Positions 23,630-36,040 of a DNA stretch of 64,000 nucleotides are shown piece after piece (positions within the stretch are counted from its first letter, which is position 1; every line of letters starts with the position of its first letter). The position numbers were made by a program, and so were the translations under genes. The notes under the pieces are model-generated. The model searched no databases. It saw only the letters and a list, made by a program, of their open reading frames with translations, and was not told the DNA's origin. The stretch covers positions 100,569,461-100,633,460 of the forward strand of contig CM044307.1 in the NCBI GenBank assembly GCA_024291935.2. The letters run 5' to 3'. Origin of the DNA: Okapia johnstoni (lineage: Eukaryota; Chordata; Mammalia; Artiodactyla; Giraffidae).

Positions 23630-24455
23630 ACAACCTTTGACCCAATAAGTTTATCGCCGATAATCTGGCCAAAGAAAATAATTCAAAACAAGTTCAATTT
23701 ATATAGATGCTAATTTCAGTAGTACTCATAATAGTAAAAATGTTTAACCACTGAGGAATCCTATTAATGGGAAATTTGTGTCAACTACTGTTCACATTAA
23801 AAAAGAAAATTCTATGCCAGTGAAAATAATATATAAAGAGATTTGAATAACATGAAAAAAATGTTCATGCTTTAACACCTACAAAGAGAATGTTGGGAAT
23901 ATCATCAAAATTACAAACATGTATTCCTTTTCACTCAGAAATTCCAGTGCTAGGGTTTTATCCTACTGATGTAGACACACATATACAAAAGACTGTAAGT
24001 TTCTTATATATTGAAAGGTTTCTTACCACTACATTGTTTGCAGCATCAAAAACTTACATGTTTCAACTAAATGACCATCAAGTCAGAAAAATTATAATAC
24101 ATCTATAAAATAGAATATTCTGTGGTTACAAAAAAGATAATAAGGAAGCTCTTTATGTACTATTGCAGAAGTCTCTCTACAATATTAAATAAAAAGAACA
24201 AGCTGCAAGAGTGTACCTAAAATTAGGAATATATATATTATACACACACACACGCAGAAACATAAATTTGTCTCTGGACTACCCTGAGAAGAATCTACAA
24301 GAAAAGAAAGCACTAGTTACCTCCAAAGAAGGTGACCAGGTAGCTGAGAGAGACTTTTTACGATTTTATTCCTTTCTATGCTTTTTGCATTTTTTAGCAT
24401 GTGACAATATGTTTCCCTTTAAATTAATTAGGCCTAATGTTTAAAATTTAATAAC
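23630..24455 (+). repeat. Two old LINE 3' fragments (HAL1/L1M-like)
   Basis: 'aacctttgacccaataagtt' and later 'cagaaattccagtgctaggg' are two copies of the classic '...gacccagcaattccacttct' LINE 3' motif. They are followed by 'gtggttacaaaaaagataat' and 'gcatgtgacaatatgtttcc'. Adjacent diverged pieces, no coding potential. Confidence 0.5.
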
Positions 24456-24819
24456 AGTTTATAAAAATACATAAAGAAAGGTACTTTCCTGTCTTTCACA
24501 TTTTCTTTTTTCAAGTTTTCCATTGATCCTGTATTATTTAATCAGAGATTTAATATATTACTTTAAAAACTGACAGGATTAGGCATGACTACCTAGGGAA
24601 AAATGTGGTTAAAATGTGTAAAATCATAGGTAAAAATAAAAGAAAAACTTTTAAAGGCTCATATTACTACTACTCCGTATTATTTGAAAAAAGCCAAACA
24701 GAAACTTAAATACTCTAACCTTTCATAAAGCATACTGTTACCCCAAATCCATGTTCCCATTTCATCCTTCATTTCAAAAGATGTGTTCTGCTGAATGGCT
24801 AAGATCCACATGCGCCCTG

Positions 24820-25010
24820 TGTGCTCAGCTGTGTCGGACTCGTGGTGGCCCCGTGGACTGCCAGGCTCCTCTGCCCATGGGATTTCCCAGGGAAGAACAC
24901 TGGAGTGGGTTGCCATCTCCTCCTCCAGGGGGTCTTCCCGACCCAGGGATGGAACCTGGGTCTCTTGTGTCTCCTGCACTGGTAGGTAGATTCTTTACCA
25001 CTGTGCTACC
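24820..25010 (-). mobile_element. Bov-tA SINE
   Basis: Minus orientation: 'gtgctcagctgtgtcggact' at the BovA end, then the tRNA-like end 'tagattctttaccactgtgc'. Confidence 0.85.
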
Positions 25011-25087
25011 ACATAGATAATGCTAAGAAACAAAGTCTTTCTCTCCGGTCTGTTCAAAAAAAAGAAAGCCTTAAAACACCCAATTAA

Positions 25088-25360
25088 GACTTCCTTGGTG
25101 GTCCAGTGGTTAAGAATCTGCCTGCCAATACAGGGGACATGGGTTCCATCCCTGGTCCAGGAAGATTCCACATGCTGCAGGATGACCAATTCCACTCCGA
25201 ACAACTCCTGAGACTGAGCGCCCTAGTCCAGGGCTCTACATCAAGAGCCGCCTTCACAAGAAGCCTGAGTGCCGCGCCCAGAGAGGAGCCACCGCCTGCC
25301 ACCATGAGAGGAGCATGCACGCGGCAATGGAGACCCAGCGCAGCCATAAGCATGATATAT
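25088..25360 (+). mobile_element. Long CHR-type SINE
   Basis: Head 'gacttccttggtggtccagt', then 'ggttccatccctggtccagg', a GC-rich body and the characteristic end 'gagacccagcgcagccataa'. This is the longest CHR copy here. Open frames across it are incidental. Confidence 0.85.
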
Positions 25361-26970
25361 TTTTTAAAATGCCAATATTTTCTTTCTGTTTATTGTTTTT
25401 GAAGTTGGAAATAAATAAAATCTATCCTATCTTAGGAGTAACAGAATATGTGAGTTTAGGTAGTAACACAGAGAGAGGCCAACTATGTAGACAGAAGAGT
25501 TCTTGTCCCCATTCCAACTTCAATATGGCAATCTGCAATCCATGGCAGACTCTGCTTCTCTTTCATTCTAAGCACACAGCCTGAAAAATAGATACTTAAA
25601 ACCAAGATCACCAGTGAGTCACATCCTAATTGCTAATGAAACAAATAAAAATGAGAGAAATGAAGGGTAGATCTAGGAAGAGACTAGTAAAGCTGTGGAA
25701 AGAAGTTAAACTGCAAGAGACTATCAGTTGACACTTCTCCGTATCTGGGTTTAAACCTGGGAACAAGCTAAACACTAGGATCCCCAGCTTTGAAAGGGTA
25801 AGGACTTCATTCAATAGAAATAAATCAGCTCTCTTTCCAAGAGTTGCTGCCTGATGTTAAGTGACATGACCAAGAACTGAAAGGAGGACTAGATTCTTAA
25901 TCAAAATGTTGTATTGTCTCTATCCTAACAAATTAAGCCTATTTCTTCACCTGAACTATGTACAGGTTTCATTTCAACTTTGTTGTGATACACAAAGGAT
26001 ACAAAGATAGTTTAATATAATAGGGTACTAGTTCTCCTAGTAGTAGCAACTGCGATACAGGGCAACAGACAAACCTGTGTTACTCTACCATTCACCACAT
26101 CAATATCTGTCTCAAAGAGAAGAGGAAAGAGTTTTCCGTTCATATCCAAACCACTTCAAAATATTTTGCCTCTTTCAGCCAAATGCCTTCTATTATAACC
26201 CTGCAAGTTAATAGACAAGTTTATATTTTCATCTTTTTTCATCAATAAATTAGGGAGATGTATGTACTGCTTGGAAACCCCTTTTAAAGTGGTATCATAA
26301 TAAAATGCATTAAAAAAAAATCAAATGCTGAGAAGACAACATAGTAGCTTAACATCTCAAAATATCGTTAAATTAATTTAAGATTAAATATATACAGATC
26401 ATTCCCAAGTGACAGTTTGCATGGAATGATTCTGCAGAGCAATCTGCTTTAAACCGAGGCACTCCAATGCCAACATCCCCCAATTCTCTGTGCCATAAGA
26501 AGCCAAGAAAACAGCTAATTTGAAACTAACCAAAATTTTCTTTTAAAAAAAAGTATTTTATAATTACACAGAAACATTGATGTTTCTGGCAATTCACAAT
26601 ACTACATATTGTGTTTTATTATGTTTAAATATGTCACTTGCTATGTAATTCTAAAGCAAATATCAGCTGAGAACAGAACTGTCTGCTAATCCTTACTTCT
26701 TTAAGACCAAAAAAGCTAACTACTTTTCCTGGTTATTTTCACAATGGATACTGTTTAAACCTGCTTGGTTAATCAGTAAATATTTATTGATCAGGATCTA
26801 AGGACCAAATATTGCTTACATCAAAAGGTATTTAGACATAAGGAAAATCATGGTTAAATTCATTTAAAGTACTTCAGTGGAGCTAATGCAATTAAAATAA
26901 AATTGGAAAAATTAGTAACTTAAAAAAACTATTGTTAAAATAGCTAGTGACATTCTAGAATTTTTAAATA
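25361..26970. other. PAWR intron next to exon, no recognised element
   Basis: About 1.6 kb of AT-rich intron downstream (gene sense) of the 26976-27107 exon. No repeat recognised, and open frames here are short and unsupported. Confidence 0.5.
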
Positions 26971-26975
26971 CTCAC

Positions 26976-27107
26976 TTGTTGCAGATAAGAACTTCCTGGA
27001 TCTAACAAGCTTACAGCCTCATTTTGTATTGTGTTCTGTTGTGTAATCGTATCTTCTCGTTTCCGCTCTTTCTGCCCAGCTTCATCATCTTCATATTCAT
27101 CTAAGCA
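26976..27107 (-). CDS. PAWR: PAWR coding exon, end of SAC region
   Basis: This 132-nt exon (44 codons, phase 0 at both ends) has a pyrimidine-rich acceptor (TTCCTTCTTTCAG) and a GTGAG donor at 26971-26975. It encodes CLDEYEDDEAGQKERKRED, then TITQQNTIQNEAVSLLDPG and SSYLQQ. This is nearly identical to human PAWR residues of about 173-216 from memory; visible differences are T for A, S for N and Q for L. The acidic then basic cluster belongs to the SAC (selective apoptosis in cancer cells) core, known to be sufficient for apoptosis induction. The preceding exon, with the phosphorylated threonine and main nuclear localisation signal, is beyond the right edge. Confidence 0.94.
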
Positions 27108-27598
27108 CTGAAAGAAGGAATAGTTTTCATTTTATTTCTATATAATATTAATAAAATGTTTTAATAGTACGTGAAGATAAATTTGATAGCAAATAGAAAT
27201 ATGGAGCATTCAGAAACTACACAATAAAAGTGTTCCTTTCAACAACAGGTGCATTTAATTCCGATAAAATAAATTATCTGCTTAAAACCCAAACCTCCAC
27301 ATTTACACCCCTGTCAACATCTTTTTTGAGGCTCTAACTACTAGTGACAGGGTTTGCTTAAAGCTAGGGTTCATTTATTCTCTATCATTCTATCTTCAAG
27401 TAAATGGACTGTGTACCTTAAAGTACTTTTTGGAGAGTAATAAAAGATACACCACACAGACATAGAATGCAGAATCTAATGGGAAGATGTGTACACATGT
27501 GTGTGTATGTGCACAGATAACTCAATGATAATGACCCTTTTTCTACCTTAGTAGTACCTATAAGTATTTTCACTTCAAGAGTAAGTCTTCAACAAAAA
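27108..27598. other. PAWR intron upstream of exon
   Basis: Holds the polypyrimidine tract and AG acceptor at 27108-27130 for the exon at 26976-27107. Nothing else recognised. Confidence 0.6.
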
Positions 27599-29925
27599 CT
27601 CAGTTCAGTTCGGTTCAGTTCAGTCGCTCAGTTGTGTCCAACTCTTTGCAACACCATGAATCACAAGCACGCCAGCCCTCCCTGTCCATCATCAACTCCC
27701 GGAGTCCACCCAAACCCATGTCCATCGAGTCGATGATGCCATCCAGCCATTTCATCCTCTGTCGTCCCCTTCTCCTCCTGCCCTCAATCTTTCCCAGCAT
27801 CAGGGTCTTTTCAAACGAGTCAGCTCTTCACATCAGGTGATCAAAGTATTGGAGTTTCAGCTTCAACATCAGTCCTTCCAATGAACACCCACGACTGATC
27901 TCCTTTAGCATGGACTGGTTGGATCTCCTTGCAGTCCAAGGGACTCTCAAGAGTCTTCTCCAACACCACAGTTAAAAAGCATCAATTCTGCGGTGCTCAG
28001 CTTGCTTTATAGTCCAACTCTCACATCCATACATAACCACTGGAAAAACCATAGCCTTGACTAGACGGACTTTTGTTGGCAAAGCAATGTCTCTGCTTTT
28101 TAATATGCTGTCCAGGTTGGTCATAACTTTCCTTCCAAGGAGTAAGCACCTTTTAATTTCATGGCTGCCGTCAACATCTGCAGTGATTTTGGAGCCCAGA
28201 AAATAAAGTCAGCCACTGTTTCCACTGTTTCCCCATCTATTTCCCATGAAGTGATGGGACTAGATGCCATGATCTTAGTTTTCTGAATGTTGAGCTTTAA
28301 GCCAACTTTTTCACTCTCCACTTTCACTTTCATCAAGAGGCTCTTTAGTTCTTCTTCACTTTCTGCCATAAGGGTGGTGTCATCTGCACATCTGAGGTTA
28401 CTGGTATTTCTCCCGGTAATCTTGATTCCAGCTTGTGCTTCATCCAACCCAGCGTTTCTCATGATGTACTCTGCATATAAGTTAAATAAGTAGGGTGACA
28501 ATATACAGCCTCGACGGAGTTCTAACTGTTGCTTCCTGACCTGCATACATGTTTCTCAAGAGGCAGGTCAGGTGGTCTGGTATTCCCATCTCTTTCAGGA
28601 TTTTATACAGTTTATTGTGATCCACACAGTCAAAGGCTTTGGCATAGTCAGTGAAGCAGAAATAGATGTTTTTCTGGTACTCTCTTGCTTTTTCAATGAT
28701 CCATCGGATGTTGGCAATTTGATCTCTGGTTTCTCTGCCTTTTCTAAAACCAACTTGAACATCTGAAGTTCACGGTTCACGTATTGCTGAAGCCTGGCTT
28801 GGAGAATTTTAAGCATTACTTACTAGCGTGTGAGATGAGTGCAATTGTGTGGTAGCTGGAGTATTCTTTGGGATTGCCTTTCTTTGGGACTGGAATGAAA
28901 ACTGACCTTTTCCAGTCCTGTGGCCACTGCTGAGTTTTCCAGATTTGCTGGCATATTGAGTGCAGCCCTTTCACAGCATCATCTTTCAGGATTTGAAATA
29001 GCTCAACTGGAATTTCATCACCTCCACTAGCTTTGTTTCTAGTGATGCTTCCTAAGGTACACATGACTTCACGTTCCAGGATGTCTGGCTCTAGGTGAGT
29101 GATCACACCATCATGATTGTCTGGGTCTTGAAGAACCTTTTTGTACAATTCTTCTGTGTATTCTGACACCTCTTCTTAATATCTTCTGCTTCTGTTAGAT
29201 CCCTACCATTTCTGTCTTTTATTGAGCCCATCTTTGCATGAAATGTTCCCTTGGTATCTCTAATTTTCTTGAGAAGATCTCTAGTCTTTCCCATTCTATT
29301 GTTTTCCTCTATTTCTTTGCATTGATCGCTGAGGAAGGCTTTCTTCTCTCTCCTTGCTATTCTTTGCAACTCTGCATTCAAATGGGTATATCTTTCCTTT
29401 TCTCCTTTGCTTTTCGCTTCCCGTCTTTTCACAGCTATTTGTAAGGCCTCCTCAGACAGCCATTTTGCTTTTTTGCATTTCTTTTTCTTGGGGATGGTCT
29501 TGATTCCTGCCTCCTGTACAATGTCACGAACCTCCATCCATAGTTCATCAGGTTTTCTATCAGATCTAGTCCTTTAAATCTATTTCTCACGTCTACTGTA
29601 CAGTCATAAGGGATTTGATTTAGGTCATACCTGAATGGTCTAGTGGTTTTCTCCACTTTCTTCAATTTCAGTCTGAATTTGGCATTAAGGAGTTCATGAT
29701 TTGAGCCACAGTCAGCTCCCGGTCTTGTTTTTGCTGACTGCATAGAGCTTCTCCATCTTTTGCTGCAAAGAATATAATCAATTTGATTTCGGTGTTGACC
29801 ATCTGGTGATATCCATGTGTAGAGTCTTCTCTTGTGTTGCTGGAAGAGGATGTTTGCTATGACCTGTGCATTCTCTTGGCAGAACTCTATTAGCTTTTGC
29901 CCTGCTTCATTCTGTACTCAGTAGA
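27599..29925 (-). mobile_element. BovB (RTE) LINE, copy 2, longest
   Basis: A 2.3-kb BovB copy in minus orientation, about two thirds of a full element. From its 5' side: end of the endonuclease region, a basic linker (29103-29537, KKKKCKKAKWLSEEALQIA), reverse-transcriptase blocks (28816-29169 with VFIPVPKKGNPKEYSSY; 28121-28546), and the C-terminal block at 27615-27800. The catalytic YADD reads CADD (in LRCADDTTLMAESEE). With the frameshifts this makes it inactive. Confidence 0.92.
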
Positions 29926-31076
29926 ACTTGTAACTTAAAAAATGACTTTAATTTGGAATTGCAAATACAGAAAAAAGAATTTCAGATGATGCGAAGGGCA
30001 TATGGAAAAGCTTGCATGAAAAAAGCACTGTTTAAAAAAATTGAATCAACACCTGCATTATCTACCTACAGGCTTCGTACATGGGGGGCTGGGGTTGGGG
30101 GTGGGTGGGACAAAAACCCACAAACAAAAACAAAACTCTATCCATTACACCCAATGTGAAATGGTGGTCATCTAATCCTTGTAACGGAACACATTCTTAA
30201 CCAATACAGTGCCTTTTTGTGTTCTATAAGAGACAAAAAATAAACAATATCTTTGCAGGCACTCTGAGATATACCAATGGCAGGATGGCAGGAAAGAAAA
30301 CAGGATTTACATATTGTACACAGAGAAAAGAAAAACTGAAGCCACTGTGCAAACCAAGGATCACTGGAGCTTACAGTATAGGAGAACACAGAAAATCAGC
30401 AGCATATTCACACGGGGCCATGGTGGGCAATATGGAAGAAGCATCTGTCTGAGACGCAGTCTTAAATCAAGATGTTATGGAGAGAAAGCTGGGGGATGGA
30501 AGGGAAGGGATGAATTACAGAAACAAGTAGGTTGAGATTCCAGAAAATGTTCAGGGTCTCTGCTGTAATGCAACTAACTGTGTGTACAGGTGTCACCTAG
30601 CCTCATCTCCTCATCCTGTGGGAACTGGGGCTTAGGTAACTAGTACAAGAAATATGATAAGATTGTGGCTGCTGCTATTGCTGTAACAAATTGTTCCTGA
30701 CTCTGACCCAGGAGACCAGCGTCTTCTACCAGGATCCAGGAACCCATAGGAGGCTTACTCATTAGCCTGTGAGAGGCTAAGATCTTAGATCCTTTAAAGT
30801 TGTTGACAGAGGTGAGTAATAGAAAGGCATATGCTCTGTTCACAAAGAAATAACAGATAAATAGCCTTAGAAGTCTGTAGTATTCATTACATAACATGGA
30901 AAGATGTTCTAGCGATACAATCCCTGGAATATAAATAAAACATGATCAAGATTGACTTGGGGCAGGAACTTGTACCAGCAATTCAGAGTTCTGATTAATA
31001 GGGACAGAGACCAAAAGTGGAAAGACTAGTTAAACAACACAGTAGGCAATGTGGTTCTATGAAAAATGATAAAATC
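29926..31076. other. PAWR intron, no recognised element
   Basis: Includes G-rich 30080-30110 and a C/T-rich stretch near 30580-30630 of possible LTR origin that I cannot name. No gene. Confidence 0.4.
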
Positions 31077-31200
31077 AGGAATTCCCTGTCAATCCAGTGG
31101 TTAAGACTCAGCGCTTTCACTGCTGGGGCCCACATTCAATCCCTGGTTGGGGAACTAAGATCCCACAAGCCATGCAGCAGGGGCAAAAAAAAAAAAAAAG
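31077..31200 (+). mobile_element. CHR-type SINE with poly(A)
   Basis: 'caggaattccctgtcaatcc', 'attcaatccctggttgggga', then 'actaagatcccacaagccat' and a 15-nt A tail. Confidence 0.85.
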
Positions 31201-31554
31201 CTATATCTGAGGTAGACCAAAGTTTAAGAAATTAGTACTGACTAGAAGAAGAAGAATCTCTCTTAGGACTTTTAAAAAGACTTTTTCAAACCAACAGATA
31301 AATGTTTTATGCCAAAATAACAACAAAATTTAAAAGCAAAGCCATACTTAAGACATTGATGTCCACTATCAACACAGATGTTAACATCACTCTGGAAGTG
31401 CTACCTGATAAAACTAGGGAAGAAGACTAAGAGATTTCAGCATTAGAAACAAATTTTCATCACTTCTAATGCATGAAAACTTATGATAAAGGTCTTGGAA
31501 AAGAGAAAGGAGTAGAGAAATTCCTCAACAGATAGTACCAAGAGGTCAACAGCA

Positions 31555-31777
31555 GCTTCCCAGGGGGTGCTAGTGGTAAAGAATCTGCCTGCCAATGCAA
31601 GCGATGCAAGAGACACAGGTTCAATCCCTGGGTCAGGAAGATCCCTGGAGAAGGAAATGGCAACCCACTCCAGTATTCTTGCATGGAAAATTCCATGGAC
31701 AGAGGAGCCTGGCAGGTTACAGTTCATGGGGTCACAAAGAGTCGGACACAACTGAGCAACTAACACTTTCACTTCAC
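31555..31777 (+). mobile_element. Bov-tA SINE
   Basis: Complete plus-oriented copy from 'gcttcccagggggtgctagt' to 'caactgagcaactaacactt'. Overlapping ORFs on both strands are typical of this SINE. Confidence 0.88.
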
Positions 31778-31837
31778 AAAGAAAGAAATGTTAGTGTAGG
31801 TATTAGAATGAGTTCTATGTTAGATTAAAAAACTATA

Positions 31838-32125
31838 AGAACTTGGATTTTGGCATCTGAGAGACCAAGATTCAAATTCCAGGTTGGTCACTAAAATAGT
31901 AATAGCATCTACTAATAACTGAATATTATTTAGGTGTGTAGACCACTGTTAAGCACTGACAGCTAGTATTTCAAACACAGGTAATTTTCACAAAAATCAT
32001 AGGAGGCGTGTACTACTTTATATAAGAAGAATGTGAGGATTAGAATTAAGTAAGAGGCTGAAGGACACAAAGTTGTTGACAGGGTGCAGTCAGACCTCCA
32101 ACCCAAGCAGTTTAAAGACAAACCA
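31838..32125. repeat. Two MIR fragments, head to tail
   Basis: 31838-31900 has a plus MIR start ('ttggcatctgagagaccaag', 'attcaaattccaggttggtc'). 31905-32125 is a minus MIR ('actgttaagcactgacagct', 'ggtaattttcacaaaaatca'). Confidence 0.6.
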
Positions 32126-33040
32126 CAAACTCAATTTTCCAACTACCAGGTATAACCTATTTATCAGTCATGAAACCCATTTAGTGCATCATAACCCAGA
32201 GTTCAAACGAACAAACAGAACAGAAAATATCAGTGAGCACTTTTCAGTGGAACTTTGATTTCATATTATTTGTGAGGGTCTTAGGTCACTTTGCAGAACA
32301 CAGAATTACTATAAGTTACAGGAAAACTGGAGTAGCTAAGAGTTAACCAATGTCGTAGCTGGATAACAGTTATATAAAGATTCATCTACTCTATAGTTCC
32401 ATATATGTTAATATTTTTTACTTTTTTTTTTTTTTTCATTTTAAAGGGACTTCTAGGAATTCTATCAGGTCTCATTTCCATGTTTACTTCAGTCACTGCC
32501 AGCAGACCAAACTTCCCCAGGTCTCACCCAACACTAGCACAGACTCTTCTTTCCATACTGCCTGGTACATTCCTTAATCTGACCCAATCCTTTGTCCCTC
32601 CTCTCCCTTCTAAATCATTTCTTAGTGCCCTCTGGAATTCCTGCTGATTAACATTTTGCTTGTCACAGCTACAGAATGAAACCTAGTTGGCTCCTTGAAA
32701 AAGACCTTTCCCCAGTAAGTTTCACTCAACTTGAAGCTATTTGTTTTTGAAGTTCTTTCATACCTTTGGGCCTGGTGAAAGGATATCCTATTCTTTGACT
32801 GTTTCTCTGACCAATGATTCTTATTCAGTCAATACCACTCCCTAAGAAGCAGCCAATTTAATTTCTGCTCACGTGGATAATTAAAAAAAAAAAAATTACT
32901 TGTTTATGGATCAGAAGCATGAAATGGATATCTTGCATTTGAAAAATCAGTCCCTCTAAGAAAGAACTGACTCACATCCCATACAAATGTAGACTGTAAT
33001 ACTGAACAGTCATGCAGAAGAAAAATCTATTTGTAATTTA
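32126..33040. other. PAWR intron with T-run
   Basis: A T-run at 32421-32436 and an A-run at 32883-32895; otherwise no recognised element. Confidence 0.5.
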
Positions 33041-33762
33041 GTCAGTTCAGTTCAGTCACTCAGTCGTGTCCAACTCTTTGTGATCCCATGGACTGCAGAA
33101 CGCCAGGCCTCCCTGTCCATCACCAACTCCCAGAGCTTACTCAAACCCATGCCCATCGAGTCAGCGATGCCATCCAACTATCTCATCCTCTGTCATCCCT
33201 TTTCCTCCTGTCCTCAATCTTTCCCAGCATCAGGGTCTTTTCAGATGAGTCAGCTCTTCGCATCAGGTGGCCAAACTTTTGGAGTTTCAGCTTCAGCATC
33301 TGTCTTTCCAATGAACACTCAGGACTGGTTTCCTTTAGGTTGGACTGGTTGGATCTCCCTGCAGTCCAAGGGACTCTCAAGAGTCTTCTCCAACACCACA
33401 GTTCAAAAGCATCAATTCTTCAGTGCTCAGCTTTCTTTATAGTCCAACTCTCACATCCATACATGACCAATGGAAAAACCACAGCTTTGACCTAGATGGG
33501 CCTTTGTTGGCAAAGTAATGTCTCTGCTTTTTAATATGCTGTCTAGGTTGGTCATCGGAGAAGGCAATGGCACCCCACTCCAGTACTCTTGCCTGGAAAA
33601 TCCCATGGATGGAGGAATCTGGTAGGCTGCAGTCCATGGGGTCGCACAGAGTCGGACACGACTGAGGTGACTTAGCAGTAGAGGTTGGTCATAGCTTTTC
33701 TTCCAAGGAGCGTTTTTTAATTTCATGGCTGCAGTCACCATCCACAGTGATCTTGGAGCACA
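33041..33762 (-). mobile_element. BovB (RTE) LINE 3' fragment, copy 3
   Basis: Minus-oriented 3' part of BovB. C-terminal protein block with RVPWTAGRSNQSNLKETSPE (33183-33380), further 5' part around 33450-33760, split by a BovA SINE. Confidence 0.9.
33556..33681 (+). mobile_element. BovA monomer nested in BovB
   Basis: A 126-bp BovA unit ('ggagaaggcaatggcacccc' to 'actgaggtgacttagcagta') flanked by a perfect 11-bp AGGTTGGTCAT of BovB sequence (33545-33555 and 33682-33692). The non-autonomous relative inserted into a copy of its presumed partner LINE. Confidence 0.93.
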
Positions 33763-34218
33763 AAAATTACCTGAGCCTAAACACATTTTATAGGGGTGGG
33801 GGGAGGGTGTTAGGGGTGGAGGTTTCAGGATTTAAAAATACATACGGATTTTTTTCCAGGAAGATAACTAACCTTTAAAAGCAGAGAATAAGATATTTCA
33901 TTTTTGTTAATAATCTTATTTGTTTTAAGTTGCTCAACATTTTGGAAAATGTCACTGGCAGCAAAGCTATTTGTGGTATTTGACTCATTAATAAGGCACA
34001 CTTTTATCAGTCCAAAAAAAGGTTTTAAATATATCAAACATCTAATAAGTTCAAAGACGAAAATAACAACGATAGCTTTTCACTACCAATTTTAAAAAGG
34101 AGACTCCCACACAATTCAGGAATCCAGAAAAAAGCAACCAACATATCATTTGCCTACTTTAAACACAATATGTATTAACTTATTTTTTCTTTCTTCACAA
34201 TAACCTTTTTAAATGCTG
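33763..34218. other. PAWR intron, no recognised element
   Basis: A G-rich run near 33793-33822; otherwise AT-rich intron. Confidence 0.5.
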
Positions 34219-34262
34219 ATTCATGGGGTCGCAGAGTCAAACACGACTGAGCAACTGAACTG
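34219..34262 (+). mobile_element. BovA terminal fragment
   Basis: 'atggggtcgcagagtcaaac' followed by 'acgactgagcaactgaactg' is the last ~40 bp of a BovA/BovB-type element. Confidence 0.7.
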
Positions 34263-34280
34263 AAACTGAATATACAGAGA

Positions 34281-34495
34281 GGGGCTTCCCAGGCGACACT
34301 AATGGTAAAGAACCTGCTGACCAGTGGAGGAGACAGAAGAGATGCAGGTTCGATCCCTGGGTCAGCAAGATCTCCTGGAGGAGACCATGGCAACCTACTC
34401 CAGTATTCTTGCCTAGAGAATCCCAGGGACAGAGGAGCCTGGTGGCTACCGTACATACAGTTGCAAGCGTCTGACACGACTGAAGTGACTTGGCG
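34281..34495 (+). mobile_element. Bov-tA SINE
   Basis: 'ggggcttcccaggcgacact' to 'ctgacacgactgaagtgact', complete but diverged. Confidence 0.85.
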
Positions 34496-35794
34496 TGCTT
34501 GCATATATGGAGAAGAGATATATTCAACAGAGCTTCTTAAACTTACATCAGTTAGAATTCTTGGACAGTAAAGGTATACCTAAGCACAACAATCATCACT
34601 CAGAGCTATTATTTTTCTAAAACTATGCACATTCAACTAAATAAAGTACAATTTTTAAAAATGTCATACGCATTAAAAATCATTTAAATTAATTTTTAAT
34701 ACAATAAATGCCTAAGCCAAGTTTTGACACTTCCATAATTTGAATAAATTGTGTGGTCTACTATTTAGTTTTTGGGAAACCTAGCTAGAGACTGCTTCAC
34801 ATTCCTTTTTCTTATCTGTTCCCTTTCATAAGTGAGGAGTCTTACAAATGAATTGAACAATTCATTCACCTCCAAACACTAGTTCATAAAATCCATTAAA
34901 AAATATTAGTTCCCTTAATTTTCAGAATCCCTCCCCTAAAACGTAATATCATGTTTTTCCTTCCAAATGCCTCAGTCTCTGTGATCTATGCACATCTGAT
35001 CTTAATATAAGGAATCCATACAAATTCTTCAGGTGTTTTAGTTTTTCAGTAAATTTTTGCACAATTACTTCTCTATAAGATGCTAACACTAGGGACTAGC
35101 AGTACATTTTCATCATATGAATCAGAATGAGGAACATAATTACAACAGAACTAAACACCCAAGTAAGTTTAGTTGTACCAATGTACAAAAAATCATTCAA
35201 ATGTCGCTCTAAAAGCATGCTGATTTCCCTTCGTATTTAAAAGAAAATCAATTAAGCAATCTAAGCAAAGCTTTTAGAAAAAAGAAATAACTATACAGCT
35301 CCAGGGGGGGGCGGAAATTCTGTATTTGGGATCACAGTTATAAACCACGAATTTGGATAAGTGCCTGTGCTCCTCAAAATGAAAGTTACTATGTCGATGA
35401 AAGCTATTAGGAGAGTTTAAAGATAGATTCCACTCCTTTTCTTCAGAGAGACCATGCCAATCCTATCAGCACCACTGTTGCTTTCTCTGCCTCCCTCTTG
35501 GTAATATACTTTTTTCCATCCTCCATTAGCCCTTTATCTGTCATTACTCAACCTCTGCCTAGCTTTTCTTAGCCTTCCCACTTTGCTCCTAAGTCAAGAA
35601 ATGGTTAACAAAAGAACCTTTACAGCACAGCAAAAAGAATACTGAAATAAGATCAAATTAATATAAGCATTTTTATGTAAAAACAACTAAGCAAAATAAA
35701 TAACTGTGGTTCTCACATTAGGTAGCTGAAAAAGGTCACATGTACCTGTAATACAATGATTTTAAACTGCTACAAACAAGCATGTGCACACGTA

Positions 35795-35795
<1 letters not shown>
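34496..35795. other. PAWR intron, no recognised element
   Basis: AT-rich intron with a G-run at 35304-35312; no repeat recognised. Confidence 0.5.

Positions 35796-35854
<59 letters not shown>
35796..35854. repeat. (AC)n microsatellite, about 29 units
   Basis: Uninterrupted AC dinucleotide over 59 bp. Perfect arrays of this length are usually polymorphic, so this is a candidate marker within PAWR. Confidence 0.98.
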
Positions 35855-35855
<1 letters not shown>

Positions 35856-36040
35856 CCTTAAGCTAGAAGAAGTCTGGGAACTAAGTGGGGTACATTAAAA
35901 TGTATGAATTTTCAAGACTAATCATTAAACATGCTGACTAACTTCGTAAACTAGCAACCAATTTCATCTATCACACTGAATCAGTTACACTGTCTAACAA
36001 CTTGGTAACTTACAACCCAAGTACTTTGAGTTCATAATCT

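Noticed and set aside
29866..30159. 97-codon plus-strand ORF
   Set aside because: It starts inside the BovB end and runs into low-complexity G-rich intron; no recognisable protein.
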